A stretch of 64,000 bases of DNA from Kingdonia uniflora (GCA_014058105.1 JACGCM010002776.1:868001-932000), one strand, 5' to 3'. Shown: positions 1 to 12,156, numbered from the stretch's first letter. The notes: generated by a model from the letters alone, not told the origin. Numbers and translations are program-made.

Positions 1-529
1 TGATTAAATGTTTAATTTTTGCAACAACACCTAGATAAGGGTGAACCAAAACGGGATTTCATCACCCGTGCGTGCCCACGCATTAGGACCCCGGGAATTC
101 ATTACCCGATTATTAATCTTTTCGATATCGACAGTCCCGACCTCTTTAAAAGATTTTCAGATAAGAAGCCATAAAAAACATAGTTAATAAAAAGGCTTCG
201 CTCGGACCTGGAGCAACACGCTCACTAGAAAAACCTGATAAGTGGCTACGTTTGCTGGAGGACGTACGCTCCCTGGCATAGCTAGTGTGGATAGGTGACT
301 CTAAGCGGTTCGCCCTGCCTTCCAGCACAGGTGCATCTAGGTGACTAGATAGCATGCGAGCTATCGCCAAAGCGAGTAAAAACAACTCAAGTGCAAACCG
401 ATCTACTGTCAGGAGTAGGAGCATTGAAGCCTGAGACCGGGTTCACAACTTGACCTAAAAAGAGACCAGTAAAACATTCTTGAGTGCTTGCATCATTCTT
501 AAGACTTTTAGTGTGTTCGCATAAATTGA
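1..529 (+). other. Athila 5' untranslated leader
   Basis: This sequence precedes the gag reading frame and shows no similarity by eye to the 3' LTR at 7347-8043, so it is read as internal leader rather than LTR. No PBS of the TGGCGCC type was found, so the 5' LTR must end left of the window. No gene is seen here; a minus-strand ORF at 146-424 has no recognisable features. Confidence 0.55.
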
Positions 530-3500
530 TTGAATTGTATGTTAGATTGGGGTAACACCCAAGCTCGGACTAAGAACATTACTAGAATCAATATGAGTCA
601 GACTGGTGGGACTAATGGTCCCGAACCTGCTATTCCTAGGAACGGTCCTGAACCTGCTGTTGCGGAGAGAATCACTCTCCGTAATCGAATGCATCCTACA
701 ATAGTTAGTAAACCTTCATGTATTGTGATTCCCAGAAATGTAGGGAACTTTGAGTTAAAACCGGGATTCTTGTCTATGCTCCCCAAATTTCATGGTAGTC
801 CTACTGAAAACCCGTATAACCATCTTAGGGACTTTAGGGATCATATGCTTTTATTAAACTTCGAACGTATTACAGAGTATTCTTTGAAATTAAGTGTGTT
901 TCCCTTTTCTCTGTTGGGAAACGCACGCGATTGGTTGTACACTCTCGAGGAGAACTCTGTAAACACATTTGAACAACTCGTTAAGGAGTTTTTAAAGAAG
1001 TATTTCCCTAACCACAGAACTGCTAAGATACGACAGAGTATCTATAGCTTCACACAAAACCGAGGAGAGTCATTATATGACTACCTACAACGGTTTAGGG
1101 ATTTAGAGGAAGGATGCCCACATCACAGGATTCAGCTGATTGATATAGTTCAAACTCTCTATGAAGGTCAAGACTATGACACTAGAGCTCGTGTTCAGTC
1201 TATGTGCGCAGGTACATTCGATGAGAAAACTGACACTGAAGCTTGGACATTTTTAAATGATGTAGCGGATAAGACCTACCAATGGCAAACGATGAGAGAG
1301 GAAATACCTAGTCACCGTGTAAATGTGCACCAAGTGAACTCTAATTCAGAGTCTGCCACTCTTAGAACCATTCTTGAGAAAATTGAGAACTTAGAGACCG
1401 GCAAAAGGGAGAGACACCCTAATACTTCGTCTGTTAACCATGTGGTGATGCCAAATTGTGTGGTTTGTGAGAGTTCGGACCATCTGGTCCAAGATTGTCC
1501 TGATGTGCTTAGTTTAAGGGAGGGTAGAAAAGACCAGGCCAATGCCAAGTATCAACGTCCCAATAACCAACCTTTCAATGGTGGATGGAATAATAATTCC
1601 AACAACTCCAATTCTCGGGGAAATAGAAATTACCAAGGAGGTTCTTCTGGTAGTGCCCCTTATCAGCCGCACAACCAAGTAAACCAACACCAGTCTAGTT
1701 CTTCGTGGCAACAAAATCTATCATACCGAGCTCCCCTTAATGTGCCTTATGTTCCTTCGCACAATAGAAATCTGCCTCCTCCAACCACGTCCTTGGAAGA
1801 TACTCTTAAAGCATTTATGCAAGTAACTCAGTCATCTATTGCCAAACTTGAGGGACAAGTAGGTCAAATGGCAATAGAGATAAGCACGAGAGACAAAGGA
1901 ACGTTCCCCAGTCAAACTCAAGCTAATCCTAAAGGGAATACTGAACATCCTAGATCTTCCAATCATGATGGAGTCAACTCCATCATTTCTCTTAGGAGCG
2001 GTACGAAAGTTGATAATTTGATGAAAATGGCTAAGGAACCCGAGCTGGAAATTCAAAGTAAACCTATAGAAGAACCTGCGAGTGCGAGTGAGGAAGAAAT
2101 CACGATAACACATGTTCAGCCGCTGGCTCCTTTTCCTCAGCGGTTAACTCTTGCTAAGAAGGGCAACGTCTATGAGGAGATTTTAGGGATTTTTAAGCAT
2201 TGTGTGATTAACATTCCTATCCTTACGGCCATAAGACATATCCCTAATTACGCAAAATTTCTTAAAGATCTTTGCACTTTAAAGCGGCGCATACATGTCC
2301 CGAAAAAGGCTTTTCATGTTCACGAGAGTAATATATCTATTCTTTTAGATGCACATGTTAGTGCTGTCCTTTTGCGTAAATCCCTTCTAAAATACAAGGA
2401 CCCTGGATGCCCTACTATTTCATGTACGATTGGGACCCGTAAGATAGGAAGAGCTCTACTTGATTTAGGTGCCGCCGTGAACCTCATTCCTTACTCTGTC
2501 TATGAACAATTGGATATCGGAGTACTTAAACCCACTAATAGGACCCTTCAGCTAGCTGACCGATCTATTAGAATTCCTAGGGGTGTAGTTGAAGATGCGT
2601 TGATCCAGATTGAGCAATTTGTTTATCTAATAGACTTTGTTATGTTAGATACTGAGCCAGTGGCAAGCCCTGAGGATGAGATCCCTGTGATTCTAGGTCG
2701 ACCCTTTTTGGCAACAGCTAATGCGGTAATCAATTGCCGTAATGGAATTATGAAGTTGACTTTCGGGAACATGACTGTAGAATTGAATAATTTTCATGCG
2801 TCGCATTCCCCTTCTAATTCTGAACCACTTGAGTGTAATATGATCCAAAGTCTTGTGAATACCTATTTTGAGAGGTCAAGTACCTCAGATCCCTTAGAGG
2901 CAATTTTGTCCAACTTTGATGGAGATTGTGAGGACGATTCCTACATCCATGAGGTAGAAACCTTATTAGATTCGGCTTTAGAAATTTTAGAGCCTGAAGG
3001 TGAGCATGAAATCTTAGATGTTAAGAAACCCATTCCGGAGGCTCAAGTAACCTCCCCAAAAATAGAGCTTAAACCTCTTCCCGCTCACCTTAAGTATGTC
3101 TTTCTAGGTCTTGACGAAACTATGCCCGTCACTATTGCCACTGACCTAGAACCCCTTCAGGAAGAGAAGTTGATTCGTGTTCTTAAGGGAAATACGAAAG
3201 CTATTGGCTGGAGTATTGAGGACATTAAAGGAATTAGTCCCTCGGTTTGTATGCATAAAATCAATTTGGAAGATAATTCCAAAAAGTCCAGGGAAGGACA
3301 ACGGAGATTGAACCCGACTATGGCTGAAGTAGTTCGGAAAGAAATTTTAAAACTCTTTGATACTGGGATCATCTATCCCATTTCTGATAGTCTGTGGGTT
3401 AGCCCAATCCATGTTGTCCGGAAAAAATCAGGAATCACCGTTGTAAAGAACGAGAATAACGACCTCGTACCCACTAGAACGACCACTGGATGGAGCGTCT

Positions 3501-3859
3501 GCATAGACTACAGGAAGCTTAACTCGGTCACTAGGAAAGATCACTTCCCCTTACCTTTCATTGACCAGATGCTCGAGCGACTCGCTGGGCACAAATTTTA
3601 TTGTTTCTTAGATGGCTACTCTGGGTACAACCAAATACCCATCGCACCCGAGGACCAAGAGAAAACGACTTTTACATGTCCTTTCGGTAAATTTGCCTAC
3701 CGTCGCATGCCTTTTGGCTTATGCAATGCTCCTGCGACGTTTCAGCGTTGCATGTTAAGCATTTTTTTGACATGGCAGAGCGATTCCTTAAAGTTTTCAT
3801 GGATGACTTCTCATTATTTGGCAACTCATTTGAACAGTGCCTTCATCATTTTTCTCTAG
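530..3859 (+). pseudogene. Athila gag-protease-RT (first part of polyprotein)
   Basis: One 1109-codon frame. The Retrotrans_gag core lies at about residues 125-215 and a CX2CX4HX4C zinc knuckle (CVVCESSDHLVQDC) at about 310-325. The aspartic protease motif ALLDLGAAVNLIP is at about 640-655, and RT fingers and palm begin near residue 940 ([48 protein letters not shown]). The frame is lost in a run of seven T at about 3761-3767. Reading continues in the next frame as [14 protein letters not shown], so one extra T explains the break. Gag forms the particle, protease cleaves the polyprotein and RT copies the RNA. The exact start is uncertain; a downstream ATG at 592 is an alternative. Confidence 0.85.
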
Positions 3860-4611
3860 TATTACTCAGATGCCAGGAAAAGAATCTTATTTTAAATTGG
3901 GAGAAATGTCACTTTATGGTAAAAAGGGGGATAGTTTTGGGACATATCATATTTGAAAAAGGAATAGAAGTTGACCAGGCCAAAATAGATATCATTTCTA
4001 ACCTTCCCCCACCACGAAATGTCAAGGACGTCCGTTCTTTTCTAGGACATGTAAGTTTTTACCGTCGTTTTATCCAAGATTTTAGTAAGATTGCTCGTCC
4101 TTTAAGCAGCCTTTTGGCCAAAGATGTGTCCTATAAATTTGATGCACCATGTCTTGTAGCTTTTGATAAGCTTAAGACCCAGCTCACAACATCACCCATT
4201 ATTAGACCACCTGTTTGGAATGAACCATTCGAGTTAATGTGTGATGCCTCTGATTATTCTGTAGGCGTTGTTTTGGGACAGAGGATAAACAAACGCCCCC
4301 ATGTCATCCACTATGCTAGCAAAACGTTAAATGGCGCCCAATTAAATTACACGACCACCGAGAAAGATCTCCTGGCCATTGTTTATGCGCTAGAAAAATT
4401 TAGATCTTATCTTATAGGATCTAAAGTGATTGTTTACACGGATCATGCCGCGCTTCGACATCTTTTGTCAAAGAAAGATCCTAAGGCACGGTTAATCCGG
4501 TGGGTATTACTCTTGCAGGAGTTTGACCTCGAGATTTGAGACAAAAAGGGGTCAGACAATGTTGTAGCCGACCATCTTTCCCGTATAGTAATTGAGTCTG
4601 TTGATGAGTCT
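3768..4611 (+). pseudogene. Athila RT palm and RNase H
   Basis: This continues the polyprotein after the T-run frameshift. It holds the RT catalytic motif FMDDF near 3800, then the thumb/connection ([32 protein letters not shown]). The RNase H domain has [13 protein letters not shown] with its catalytic Asp, [16 protein letters not shown], and the terminal [12 protein letters not shown] at 4537-4539 interrupts [18 protein letters not shown]. Relatives have Arg at this point, so CGA to TGA (a CpG transition) is the simplest cause. The same frame reads on into the integrase at 4612. RNase H removes the RNA template during reverse transcription. Confidence 0.85.
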
Positions 4612-5913
4612 TTGCCGATTAGGGAATCCTTCCCTGATGAACAGCTTATGGCTGTGAAATTAGTTCCTGAGTTGCCGTGGTTTGCTGACATTGCTAATTA
4701 TTTAGCCACGGATACCATTCCTGATCATTGGACTAAACCTGACAAAGATCGTTTCTTTAGTCAAGTGAAGTACTTCTTTTGGGATGATCTAGATTTGTTT
4801 AAGTATTGTACTGACCAAATCCTTAGGAGATGTGTTCCCCAGTCTGAGTTTACCAATATTCTCTCATTTTGCCACACTCAAGCTTGTGGAGGCCGCTTTA
4901 GCTCTAAGAAGACCGCGACAAAAATTTTGCAGGGCGGTTTTTATTGGCCTACATTATTTTACGATGCGCATTCATTTTGTAAACTGTGCGAGAGATTCCA
5001 GAAAATGGGAGCCCTTTCTCGACGAAATATGATGCCCTTACACCCTATTTTAGTTATTGAACCTTTTGATGTTTGGGGCATTGATTTTATGGGCCATTTT
5101 CCCAAGTCCTTTGGATATGAGTACATCCTTGTTGGAGTGGACTATGTATCAAAATGGATTGAAGCCATCCCTTCGAAAATGAATAACAGTGCAGTTGTTC
5201 TCAATTTTTTAAAAGAAAATATTTTTTCTCGATTTGGAACACCTAAGGCTATCATTAGCGATGGAGGGACACATTTTAACAACAAAAACTTTGCTGCCCT
5301 TGTCAAAAAGTATGGCGCAACCCATAAGGTGGCAACACCTTATCACCCGCAAACAAGTGGGCAAGTCGAAGTTTCAAATCGGGAGATCAAAAATATTCTC
5401 CAAAAGACGGTTAACCTAAATCGCAAAGATTGGTCTGTAAGATTAATTGATGCACTTTGGGCTTATCGTACTGCATATAAAACCCCGATTGGAATGTCTC
5501 CTTATCGACTCGTTTACGGCAAGGCATGCCACCTTCCTGTAGAACTTGAGCATAAAGCTTATTGGGCAATAAAAATGCTTAACTTTGACACTTCAACGGC
5601 TGGGTCCCATCGTAAGCTACAACTCAATGAGTTGGATGAGCTTCGAAACGATGCATATGAATCTGCAAAGATATACAAAGAAAGAACTAAGACTTTCCAT
5701 GATAAAAATATCTTGCGAAAGACTTTTAAAGTGGATCAAAAAGTTTTATTGTATTCTTCGCGTCTTCATTTGTTTCCTGGAAAACTTCAATCCCGTTGGA
5801 CCGGGCCGTTCATTGTCAAAACTGTTTTCCCACATGGAGCTATTGAAATTCTTGACCCTCGTACTGGTCACATTAATAAGGTAAATGGGCAGAGGCTTAA
5901 ACCATTTCACTAG
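4612..5913 (+). pseudogene. Athila integrase
   Basis: An open frame of 433 codons in phase with the upstream RNase H. The HHCC zinc domain reads [13 protein letters not shown] then CKLCERFQ. The second His expected in GGHF is Arg here, so this zinc site is probably broken. The catalytic core has D (WGIDFMGHF), D ([11 protein letters not shown]) and E ([11 protein letters not shown]) with normal spacing. The C-terminal region ends [18 protein letters not shown] and [10 protein letters not shown] before TAG. Integrase inserts the cDNA into the genome. The frame is listed as a pseudogene because it cannot be translated as one polyprotein with gag-RT and because of the altered zinc ligand. Confidence 0.85.
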
Positions 5914-7332
5914 TATTTTACGGGTTCGAGTGAGGATATGAATCTACGGGACCCATCATATGAAACATAGGTATCTCTATTTCTACCCATAGTCTTATCT
6001 AGTTTGGGGGTACCTACCATCGTCTGGCTGAAGACGTTAAACTTAGCGCTTGTGGGAGGCAACCTTTATTATGTTTAGGTAATATTTTTAGATTATTTTT
6101 TATTATTTATTTTTGGCAACTTTGGGGACACATGCTGATTCAGTTTGAGGGTGGGGGTAAATAAGATTTTCATAACTTTTTCCAATAAAAGTTATTATCT
6201 AGGGCATTCTGGTATTGTAGACACATTTTTTTTGTATACTCTGATCTTTGGACATTCTTAGAATTCTAGAGTTGCACTTGGGATAAAATTATAAGGTTAT
6301 GGTTTATTTTAAACCGTAAATTGTTAGTGCGTTAAGAATTTTTAAAGTTTTTGGTACTACCATCCTATTAGATGTGTTTCAGAAGAAAATCACTCTTATA
6401 ATTGCACTTCACGTAGTTATGTTATCAAGGTTTTGTTAAAACTAACTATCACCTTTTGATTAATCAACAGTTTGGGTTAGGAAGAATCTGTAATGAGGGA
6501 GACATTTATCTGGGAAAATTTTGCGTCTCATAAATTCATACTAAGGGTTTGTATGTATTTTCACAAGTTGTTGGCTCCTTTCACGAAGCTGACATACTCG
6601 TAACAAAAAATAAATCACAATTCAAGGCCCCTCGTAAGATTTAGAACTGAAAGAGGAAGAATTTGTATTAATCTCGAGGCAAGCTATGAATCAATGTGAA
6701 AGTAAGAGACCAAAAAAGTAAAAATCGAGTCTCTATGATTATAGTTGAGAACTATGTAAAGGAGGACAAGTTGCACGTATAAAAGAGCAAATGAAAACTC
6801 AAATGCAAAAGTCTTACCATGAAAAACTTGTGTGGATAAATATTTTCCCTGAAAGATCAATAAAAGAGAGCGAACAAACTAAGGTAGTTGTTGAACAAAC
6901 TTCTAGATTTCTTTCACCATACTCAAGATAAGGCTAAGGTTATTTGAAAGGATTATCAAACTTCTTGATTCCATAAACTAAATTCACTACACAAAGGATA
7001 AAATTCTGAAATTTGATCTAATCTGATTGTAGTATAATTGACTTGATAAATTCTAAACGTATCTGATGATTAACCCTCGTTTAAGTATTATATCTAGGAG
7101 AGGAATTTAATCCATTCTCAGAGATACCAAATGATTATTAGTTGTTTATAATACCAGGACGTCTATGATAGAATTTTGTGGGTATATTCACTGAAAACCC
7201 TCACGAGACACAACTCGTCCTATATGAGTAACCTATAGGTTGAAAGGCTTGTTGCATACGCTAAATGTAATCGTAAGAAACCACGAAAGAGTTTAGTTTT
7301 CTTTTCTTTTGCTAAGGGACTAGCAATATATC
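5914..7332 (+). other. Athila non-coding region between integrase and PPT
   Basis: About 1.4 kb of AT-rich sequence with no supported ORF. Two purine-rich stretches resembling the final polypurine tract occur near 6001 (AGTTTGGGGGTACC) and 6139 (CAGTTTGAGGGTGGGGG); they may be secondary plus-strand priming sites. Many Athila relatives carry an env-like ORF here. None is visible on either strand. Confidence 0.6.
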
Positions 7333-7346
7333 AGTTTGGGGGTATT
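7333..7346 (+). promoter_or_regulatory. Athila polypurine tract
   Basis: AGTTTGGGGGTATT lies immediately before the 3' LTR start (TGATAGG) and would prime plus-strand DNA synthesis. Confidence 0.7.
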
Positions 7347-8043
7347 TGATAGGCATGAAAAATGCCTATTTTTTTCCTTCAATTTACATTATCTAGGAAC
7401 TTATTTTATGTTTCATTGGGCCTAATTGAAGTATGTTTGACTATTGGAGGTAAAGAGATATTTGTAATCAAGTCCATAAAGCCCAACTCTTACAAGCTAA
7501 AGAGCTGCTGGATATAATCAGTTGTCAAGAGCTGCTGGAGATGATCAGTTGTTAAGAGCTGTTAGAGATGACTTTGAACCAGAGAGCTGCTGGAGCTGCT
7601 AGAAGACTTAGTAGTCAAGCCTAGCTAAAATCTCTCCACAAAATCAGGAGTGGTTGAGGGAGATGAGGAATTTGAGTTAGGTTAAGAGGGAGAGTTGTAA
7701 AGAGAAAAAAAAATATTATCTTCTTAGTTTTATCCTTTTTTCTACCGTAGTTCTTATTTTCTATTTAATGAAAACCATTTTCAATCAATGAAAACCAGTT
7801 TTTATTCATGATTTTGATCTTTGCATCCTTGAGAACGAAACCCTCTATGTTTCAACACCCGGTTTGATACGGATTATCAGCGGGGTTTCGCGAAACACCT
7901 TTCCCACTCTCACAACTGTTTCTTACAAAACCCGTTTGGGAGACAGGAGCGATTCAGTTTCCCCGAATCGGCGATTTGTTTGGGAAACGTACATGAAACA
8001 TTTGTGATCTGCGTTTGAACCGCTTAAAGATTCGTGATAATCA
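7347..8043 (+). repeat. Athila 3' LTR (right edge approximate)
   Basis: It starts TGATAGGCATGAAAAATGCC just after the polypurine tract; the first 28 bases form a small inverted repeat around GAAAA. It contains a 27-bp tandem repeat and a purine-rich stretch. A TCA at 8041-8043 (GATAATCA) is taken as the end because it mirrors the TGAT start. An alternative end is CA at 7999-8000. Without the 5' LTR this cannot be settled. Confidence 0.5.
7501..7600 (+). repeat. 27-bp tandem repeat in Athila LTR
   Basis: The unit AGAGCTGCTGGAGATGATCA followed by GTTGTTA is present as copies at 7501-7527 and 7528-7554, a partial degraded copy from 7555, and a further AGAGCTGCTGGAG near 7582. Confidence 0.75.
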
Positions 8044-9263
8044 GATGAGAAAGATAGAAAAAGAGAAGGTGTTGATGCTTAAACTTAAACTACAAGCAGA
8101 AAAAGAGAATTAAGATATGGTGATAAAAAAGCAACAACTGAGTTTTACATACAATTTCCCTAAATCCTTAATTATTTTTTCCTTTTCAAGATCGATCGAT
8201 CAATTCACCATTAAAGGAAAGGTTCAAAAGGGACAGAGAAAATAGTTGTTTAGGTGAGAACTAAGGCCCTGTTTGGTTTGTTTTATTTTGAAATTGTGAG
8301 TCCACTGAACTCTATCTTATAAGGCTTCCATAGAGAGATGGCTAGATAACGACGGACTAAATGGGTGTTGTCTTTTTTGCAAGGATGTGTTCATTGGGTT
8401 TTTTGCAAAAGAACGACGAAAAATTATTTGCCGCAACAATGATTTTTTTGTGGGGTGGGTGAGAACTATTTTGAACGGGATCGAAAGCGCAATTCTTAGA
8501 ACATAGATTATGTTGCTCAACTTTGTAGTTGGTATTATTCACATTTTAACAATTTTCTTATATCCCACTTTGCTTTTTTTAACGCTTCTTACTTGTTTCC
8601 CATTTCACTTCTAATGATGCTTTGTACTTGTTTCCCACTTCTAATGATGCTTCTTTGGTCGCATCATACTTGTACCCGTTTCTTGTTTCCTGTTTCCTGT
8701 TTCCTGAATCACATAAGAAAAATAATGGAGGTTTCCATTTTCGGTTCACGTATGGTTTCGTACTCGCTTCACTTACAAGGAACATAGTATATAATATCAC
8801 ATCATCATGCAACTCTTCACATCAACAGCCGTGTAATACTTAACTTCAATCAATGTACGAATTTCTGATGACCGATGCATGCCTTGGGTGACTAACACTT
8901 CCTCATTCTACCCCGAACTTAAATCTATCAAAATGACACAAAATATTTGAAGTTTTGGTTTTACGACCGAAATGGTATGTTTCACATACTCGTGGGGTTT
9001 GTTAAGGTTCAAATGACTACTTAGTTAGAACATCGCTGAGTTACATTTTGCAACTTATACATGATTTTCTCCTTAGCATTACCTCATCCAATACGTATAC
9101 ACCGACTGCATTTCTTTATGTGAGCTCTTTCTTTATTCATTGTTAAGGGTCAAATACGCATATAGATATAGTCAAGATTAACCATACCACCAAATTTGTT
9201 AATTCCCAAAAGGAAGCTTGATTTTATTAAACTTGAAACCCAAGAAAGAAGACTTCATTAGAT
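8044..9263 (+). other. Intergenic region upstream of the GST gene
   Basis: AT-rich sequence with no supported gene. It includes GGCCCTGTTTGGTTTG at about 8266, a motif often seen at MITE ends, but no matching inverted partner was found. The short repeats at 8591-8706 are listed separately. Distal promoter elements of the GST gene would lie here but none can be identified by eye. Confidence 0.5.
8591..8706 (+). repeat. Short direct repeats upstream of GST
   Basis: ACTTGTTTCCCA...CACTTCTAATGATGCTT occurs twice (8591-8623 and 8626-8652), followed by three tandem TGTTTCC/TTTCCTG units at about 8685-8706. Likely a replication-slippage product. Confidence 0.7.
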
Positions 9264-9273
9264 CTATTTAAGT
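9264..9273 (+). promoter_or_regulatory. Possible TATA box of the GST gene
   Basis: CTATTTAAGT lies 57-66 bases before the ATG at 9330, a plausible TATA position with a short 5' UTR. Sequence resemblance only. Confidence 0.35.
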
Positions 9274-9329
9274 ACAAAGTCACCAAAGGTAGAGAGGGGA
9301 AGATAGTAGTTTCAAAACAACTCATTGTA

Positions 9330-10067
9330 ATGGGAGATCTAAAGCTACATGGTACAGCGTCTAGTCCTTTCGTTTACAGAGTCATATGGGCTCTGAAATT
9401 GAAAGGTTTAGATTATGAATATGTTGAAGAAGATCTCTCTAATAAGAGTGATCTGCTTTTGAAGTATAACCCAGTTTATAAGAGGGTACCTGTGCTCATT
9501 CACGGAGGAAAACCGGTCGCAGAATCCTCTGTTATACTCGAATACATCGAAGAGACATGGCCGCATAACCCTCTTTTGTCTGCAGATCCACACGAGAAAG
9601 CCGTTGCTCGGTTTTGGTCTAAATTCGGAGATGATAAGGTAATTTTGTTTCTATGCTCATAAGATATTTATTTCATGAAATTTATCGTTAAGTAGTAACG
9701 TTATGTTATTTATGAAATACAGCGTCCTACTATTGTCGGGATTTTAATAAAAGTTGGAGAAGAACAAGAGAAAGCGATCCAAGATAGTTTGGAAGTTTTG
9801 AAAATCTTAGAAGAGCATGGTCTTGGGGAAAAAGAGTTTTTCGGAGGGGAGACTATTGGATTAGCGGACATGGCACTAGGATGGATGGCTTATTGGATGT
9901 GTATGATGGAAGAGGCTGCAGGCGTTAAATTGTTCGAAGAGCACAAGTTTCCTCGTCTATTTAAATGGACAAGAAACTTCAAGGAATTTCCCATAATCAA
10001 AGAAAACCTTCCTGATCGCAATGAACTACTGGCTTATTACAAAAGTCTCCGCAAAATGATTGATTAA
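9330..10067 (+). CDS. Tau-class glutathione S-transferase (two exons)
   Basis: Exon 1 is 9330-9638 and exon 2 is 9723-10067, giving 217 residues, normal for the tau (GSTU) class. The phase-0 intron has AAG|GTAATT and TAC|AG borders, and a single intron at this place is typical of GSTU genes. The N-terminal thioredoxin-fold domain (about residues 4-78) has the SSPF motif with catalytic Ser12, the cis-Pro in RVPVLIH (Pro54) and the glutathione-binding [13 protein letters not shown] (Glu65, Ser66). The C-terminal helical domain (from about residue 90) has [19 protein letters not shown]. The enzyme is cytosolic and conjugates glutathione to electrophiles such as herbicides and stress products. 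All key residues and splice sites look intact. It is the only convincing host gene in the window. The individual paralogue cannot be named from sequence alone. Confidence 0.93.
9639..9722 (+). other. Intron of the GST gene
   Basis: 84 bases, AT-rich, GT...AG. Removing it joins ...SKFGDDK to [10 protein letters not shown] in frame. Confidence 0.9.
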
Positions 10068-12156
10068 TTAGATTCTACATATTATGTTTGGCTTGTTGTA
10101 TCGACTGTAAGTTGTTCAAGTATTTTCTCTCTTCTTGGTCCAGTTGTTTGTTTAGGCATGTATTTTGTTCGGTAAGTACGGTTCTTATCGCCTTACAGGA
10201 TGAATTAAATGGTCTACTACTTGTTCTTCTTTATCAATTTGTTAGTTGTCAATGAAGTAAAATTGCTAATTACCTCCGATCAGAATTGTTAGAGAGCACA
10301 TGCTACAACACAAGGTAACATGGGCAACATGTGGTAAGTATGAATAACACTTCGGTCTTGAATGGTAGCTTCGCCTGAAATTTCTAATCACTAGAGATTA
10401 ATCAATTTCGATTAATTTAGGTCAAAATCAATAGGTCTGAAATCCTTGAATTAATGGTATAACCCTAGCCTAATTCAAATTGGTTCAATTATATAATGTC
10501 AACAAACAAAAGTAAAATACCCACAAGAACAAACAATTTTTACCCTGTAGGAAACCTTTTTTAAGAGAAAAACCTGCAGGTCGCTGCCGAATCACTCGAC
10601 AACTAAACAATCCAATATTAAAAAAAAATTACAAGAATTTGATTACTTACAGACTCGATAAACACATCCTGTGGATACCTCTCTTCTAATCAATCTTCTT
10701 GCAGCCGATTCCTCACTCTCACAACGCCTTGCTTCAATCTTCTGTCAAAACATCCAAGCTTAAAACTCACAAGTTTAAAAAATCAATGATTAGGTTTTTA
10801 AATCTTCGATTAATTCAATTTGAGTTTTACTTCGCATTGAATCGCTCATTGAAATATCGTCTCTCTCTAAAATCTCAAGCCCTAGAAAAGTTGGTTTTTA
10901 AAAGAGTTGAAAAGTGAAATAAATAAAAAATATATTTTATCAAAAAACTAAAAACCCGAACTCTGTTCGAACAGACAAGATTTTATTATAACACACAAGG
11001 TTTTATTCGAACAGAGCCAAAAATCTTATTCGGAGAAATAATGTTTTGAGTAAAATATTCGAACAGAAAAAAAAATTTATTCGAATAGGGCCTATTTGAA
11101 CAGAACAAAAGCTTGTTTGAATAGAAACTTATATTTTATCCAAAAAAATATCACTTCCTTTTTGACCTTTAGTAAAATACTAAGGGTTGATATTTTTTAG
11201 CGAAGAGTTATAAACCCAATACCTGTTCAGTGCCAGTTCATTTGCAGTCGCTCCACGTGCACTCTCTGATGACGAACAACCACGAGGTAGTGCTGACACC
11301 TATTATAGTCACAAAATGAAACAAACTCTAAATATGAATGTTTTAATCTCCCCCTTAGGTTTATTTTGTGTCAAAACTAGAACAAAAAGAAATAAAAAAT
11401 ATATAATTCGATGGACTGACTCAATCACTAAACATCCATACTCAAAGGCATATACTCTGAAATCCCTACATACTAAACAAGATACATCACGTAACCATTC
11501 AAATAAAATAAGGGATCCAAGAAAAATTATAACTTACCTGGCTTACCTGTCAGGATCATCTCTTCCCCTTTTTGGTACAGATGTACAAAGGGGAAAGAAT
11601 ACATAATAGTAGATAAAAATAGAAACAAACCACTAAAGAAAAGTGTATTACAATCATGGAATAAGTTAAACACATAATATATGAGAAATATATACCAGTA
11701 AATGTTAGAGCAACTATTCTAAAAAGACAGACTATTAATACATGGCATATGCAAAAAGTCAAACTAAACAAAATGAATATGCAGATAGGATAACAAAGGC
11801 TAAAACAAACAAGGATTAAAAACAAAAAATTATCCACAAGAGGGCTAAAAATCCGTAGTATAGGTAAAAGAAACTCTAAGGTTGCATATCTGGGTCGAGA
11901 GTAGGACTACCTGAACTAGAACCTCTAAAAGCACTGCTCGGAGCCCCAACAGAGGACTACAATGTCTGAACAACATACTTGAGCTGACGAATATCCTCAC
12001 AATAAAAACTGAACTGAGGGTCCATATATGCATAGAGGGGTGAAATCATGAGATATATCTCTAGCAGGAGCAACTAGCGCAGTAGCTAGCAATGCACCAG
12101 CTGGCTCAGCCATTGACTGAGTGTCCTATATACTCTCATTCAATTCGTAATCACTT
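10068..12156 (+). other. Intergenic region downstream of the GST gene
   Basis: This contains the 3' UTR of the GST gene (no clear polyadenylation signal), then AT-rich sequence. There is a TTCGAA-type repeat patch at 10955-11130 and scattered short ORFs without recognisable domains. Minus-strand sequence at 11880-12156 may be the degraded 3' part of the transposon-protein remnant that follows. Confidence 0.45.
10955..11130 (+). repeat. Imperfect TTCGAACAGA repeat cluster
   Basis: About six spaced copies of a (T)TTATTCGAACAGA-like unit, for example GTTCGAACAGACAAG, TTATTCGAACAGAGCC and ATATTCGAACAGAAAA, then degraded forms ATTCGAATAGG, ATTTGAACAGA and GTTTGAATAGA. It is unrelated to any gene seen and resembles the TTCGAA motif that fills the LTRs of elements C and D. 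Confidence 0.6.

Larger units (their letters stand above)
1..8043 (+). mobile_element. Athila-type Ty3/gypsy LTR retrotransposon (5' LTR outside window)
   Basis: The order leader, gag, zinc knuckle, protease, RT, RNase H, integrase, long non-coding stretch, polypurine tract and 3' LTR is read directly. Athila assignment rests on the FMDDF form of the RT active site, the DLGA protease motif, and the 3' LTR beginning TGATAGGCATGAAAAATG, which is how Athila LTRs commonly start. The 5' LTR and primer-binding site lie left of base 1. No env-like ORF is present between IN and the LTR. Few lesions in over 5 kb of coding sequence suggest a fairly recent insertion compared with the elements further right. 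The right edge is approximate because no partner LTR or target duplication is available. Confidence 0.85.

Noticed and set aside
5234..5884. Extra plus-strand ORFs inside the Athila integrase
   Set aside because: They overlap the clear integrase frame in other phases and have no recognisable content.
5914..7346. Env-like ORF in the Athila element
   Set aside because: No open frame with signal peptide or membrane segment is present on either strand in this interval.
8260..8900. GGCCCTGTTTGGTTTG at 8266 as the end of a MITE
   Set aside because: No inverted partner (AACCAAACAGGGCC) or target duplication was found in the following kilobase.
11556..11837. Hydrophobic minus-strand ORF (many Phe, Leu, Cys) as a membrane protein
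   Set aside because: It lies in AT-rich sequence where poly-A/T bias alone gives such composition; there is no homology or upstream signals.
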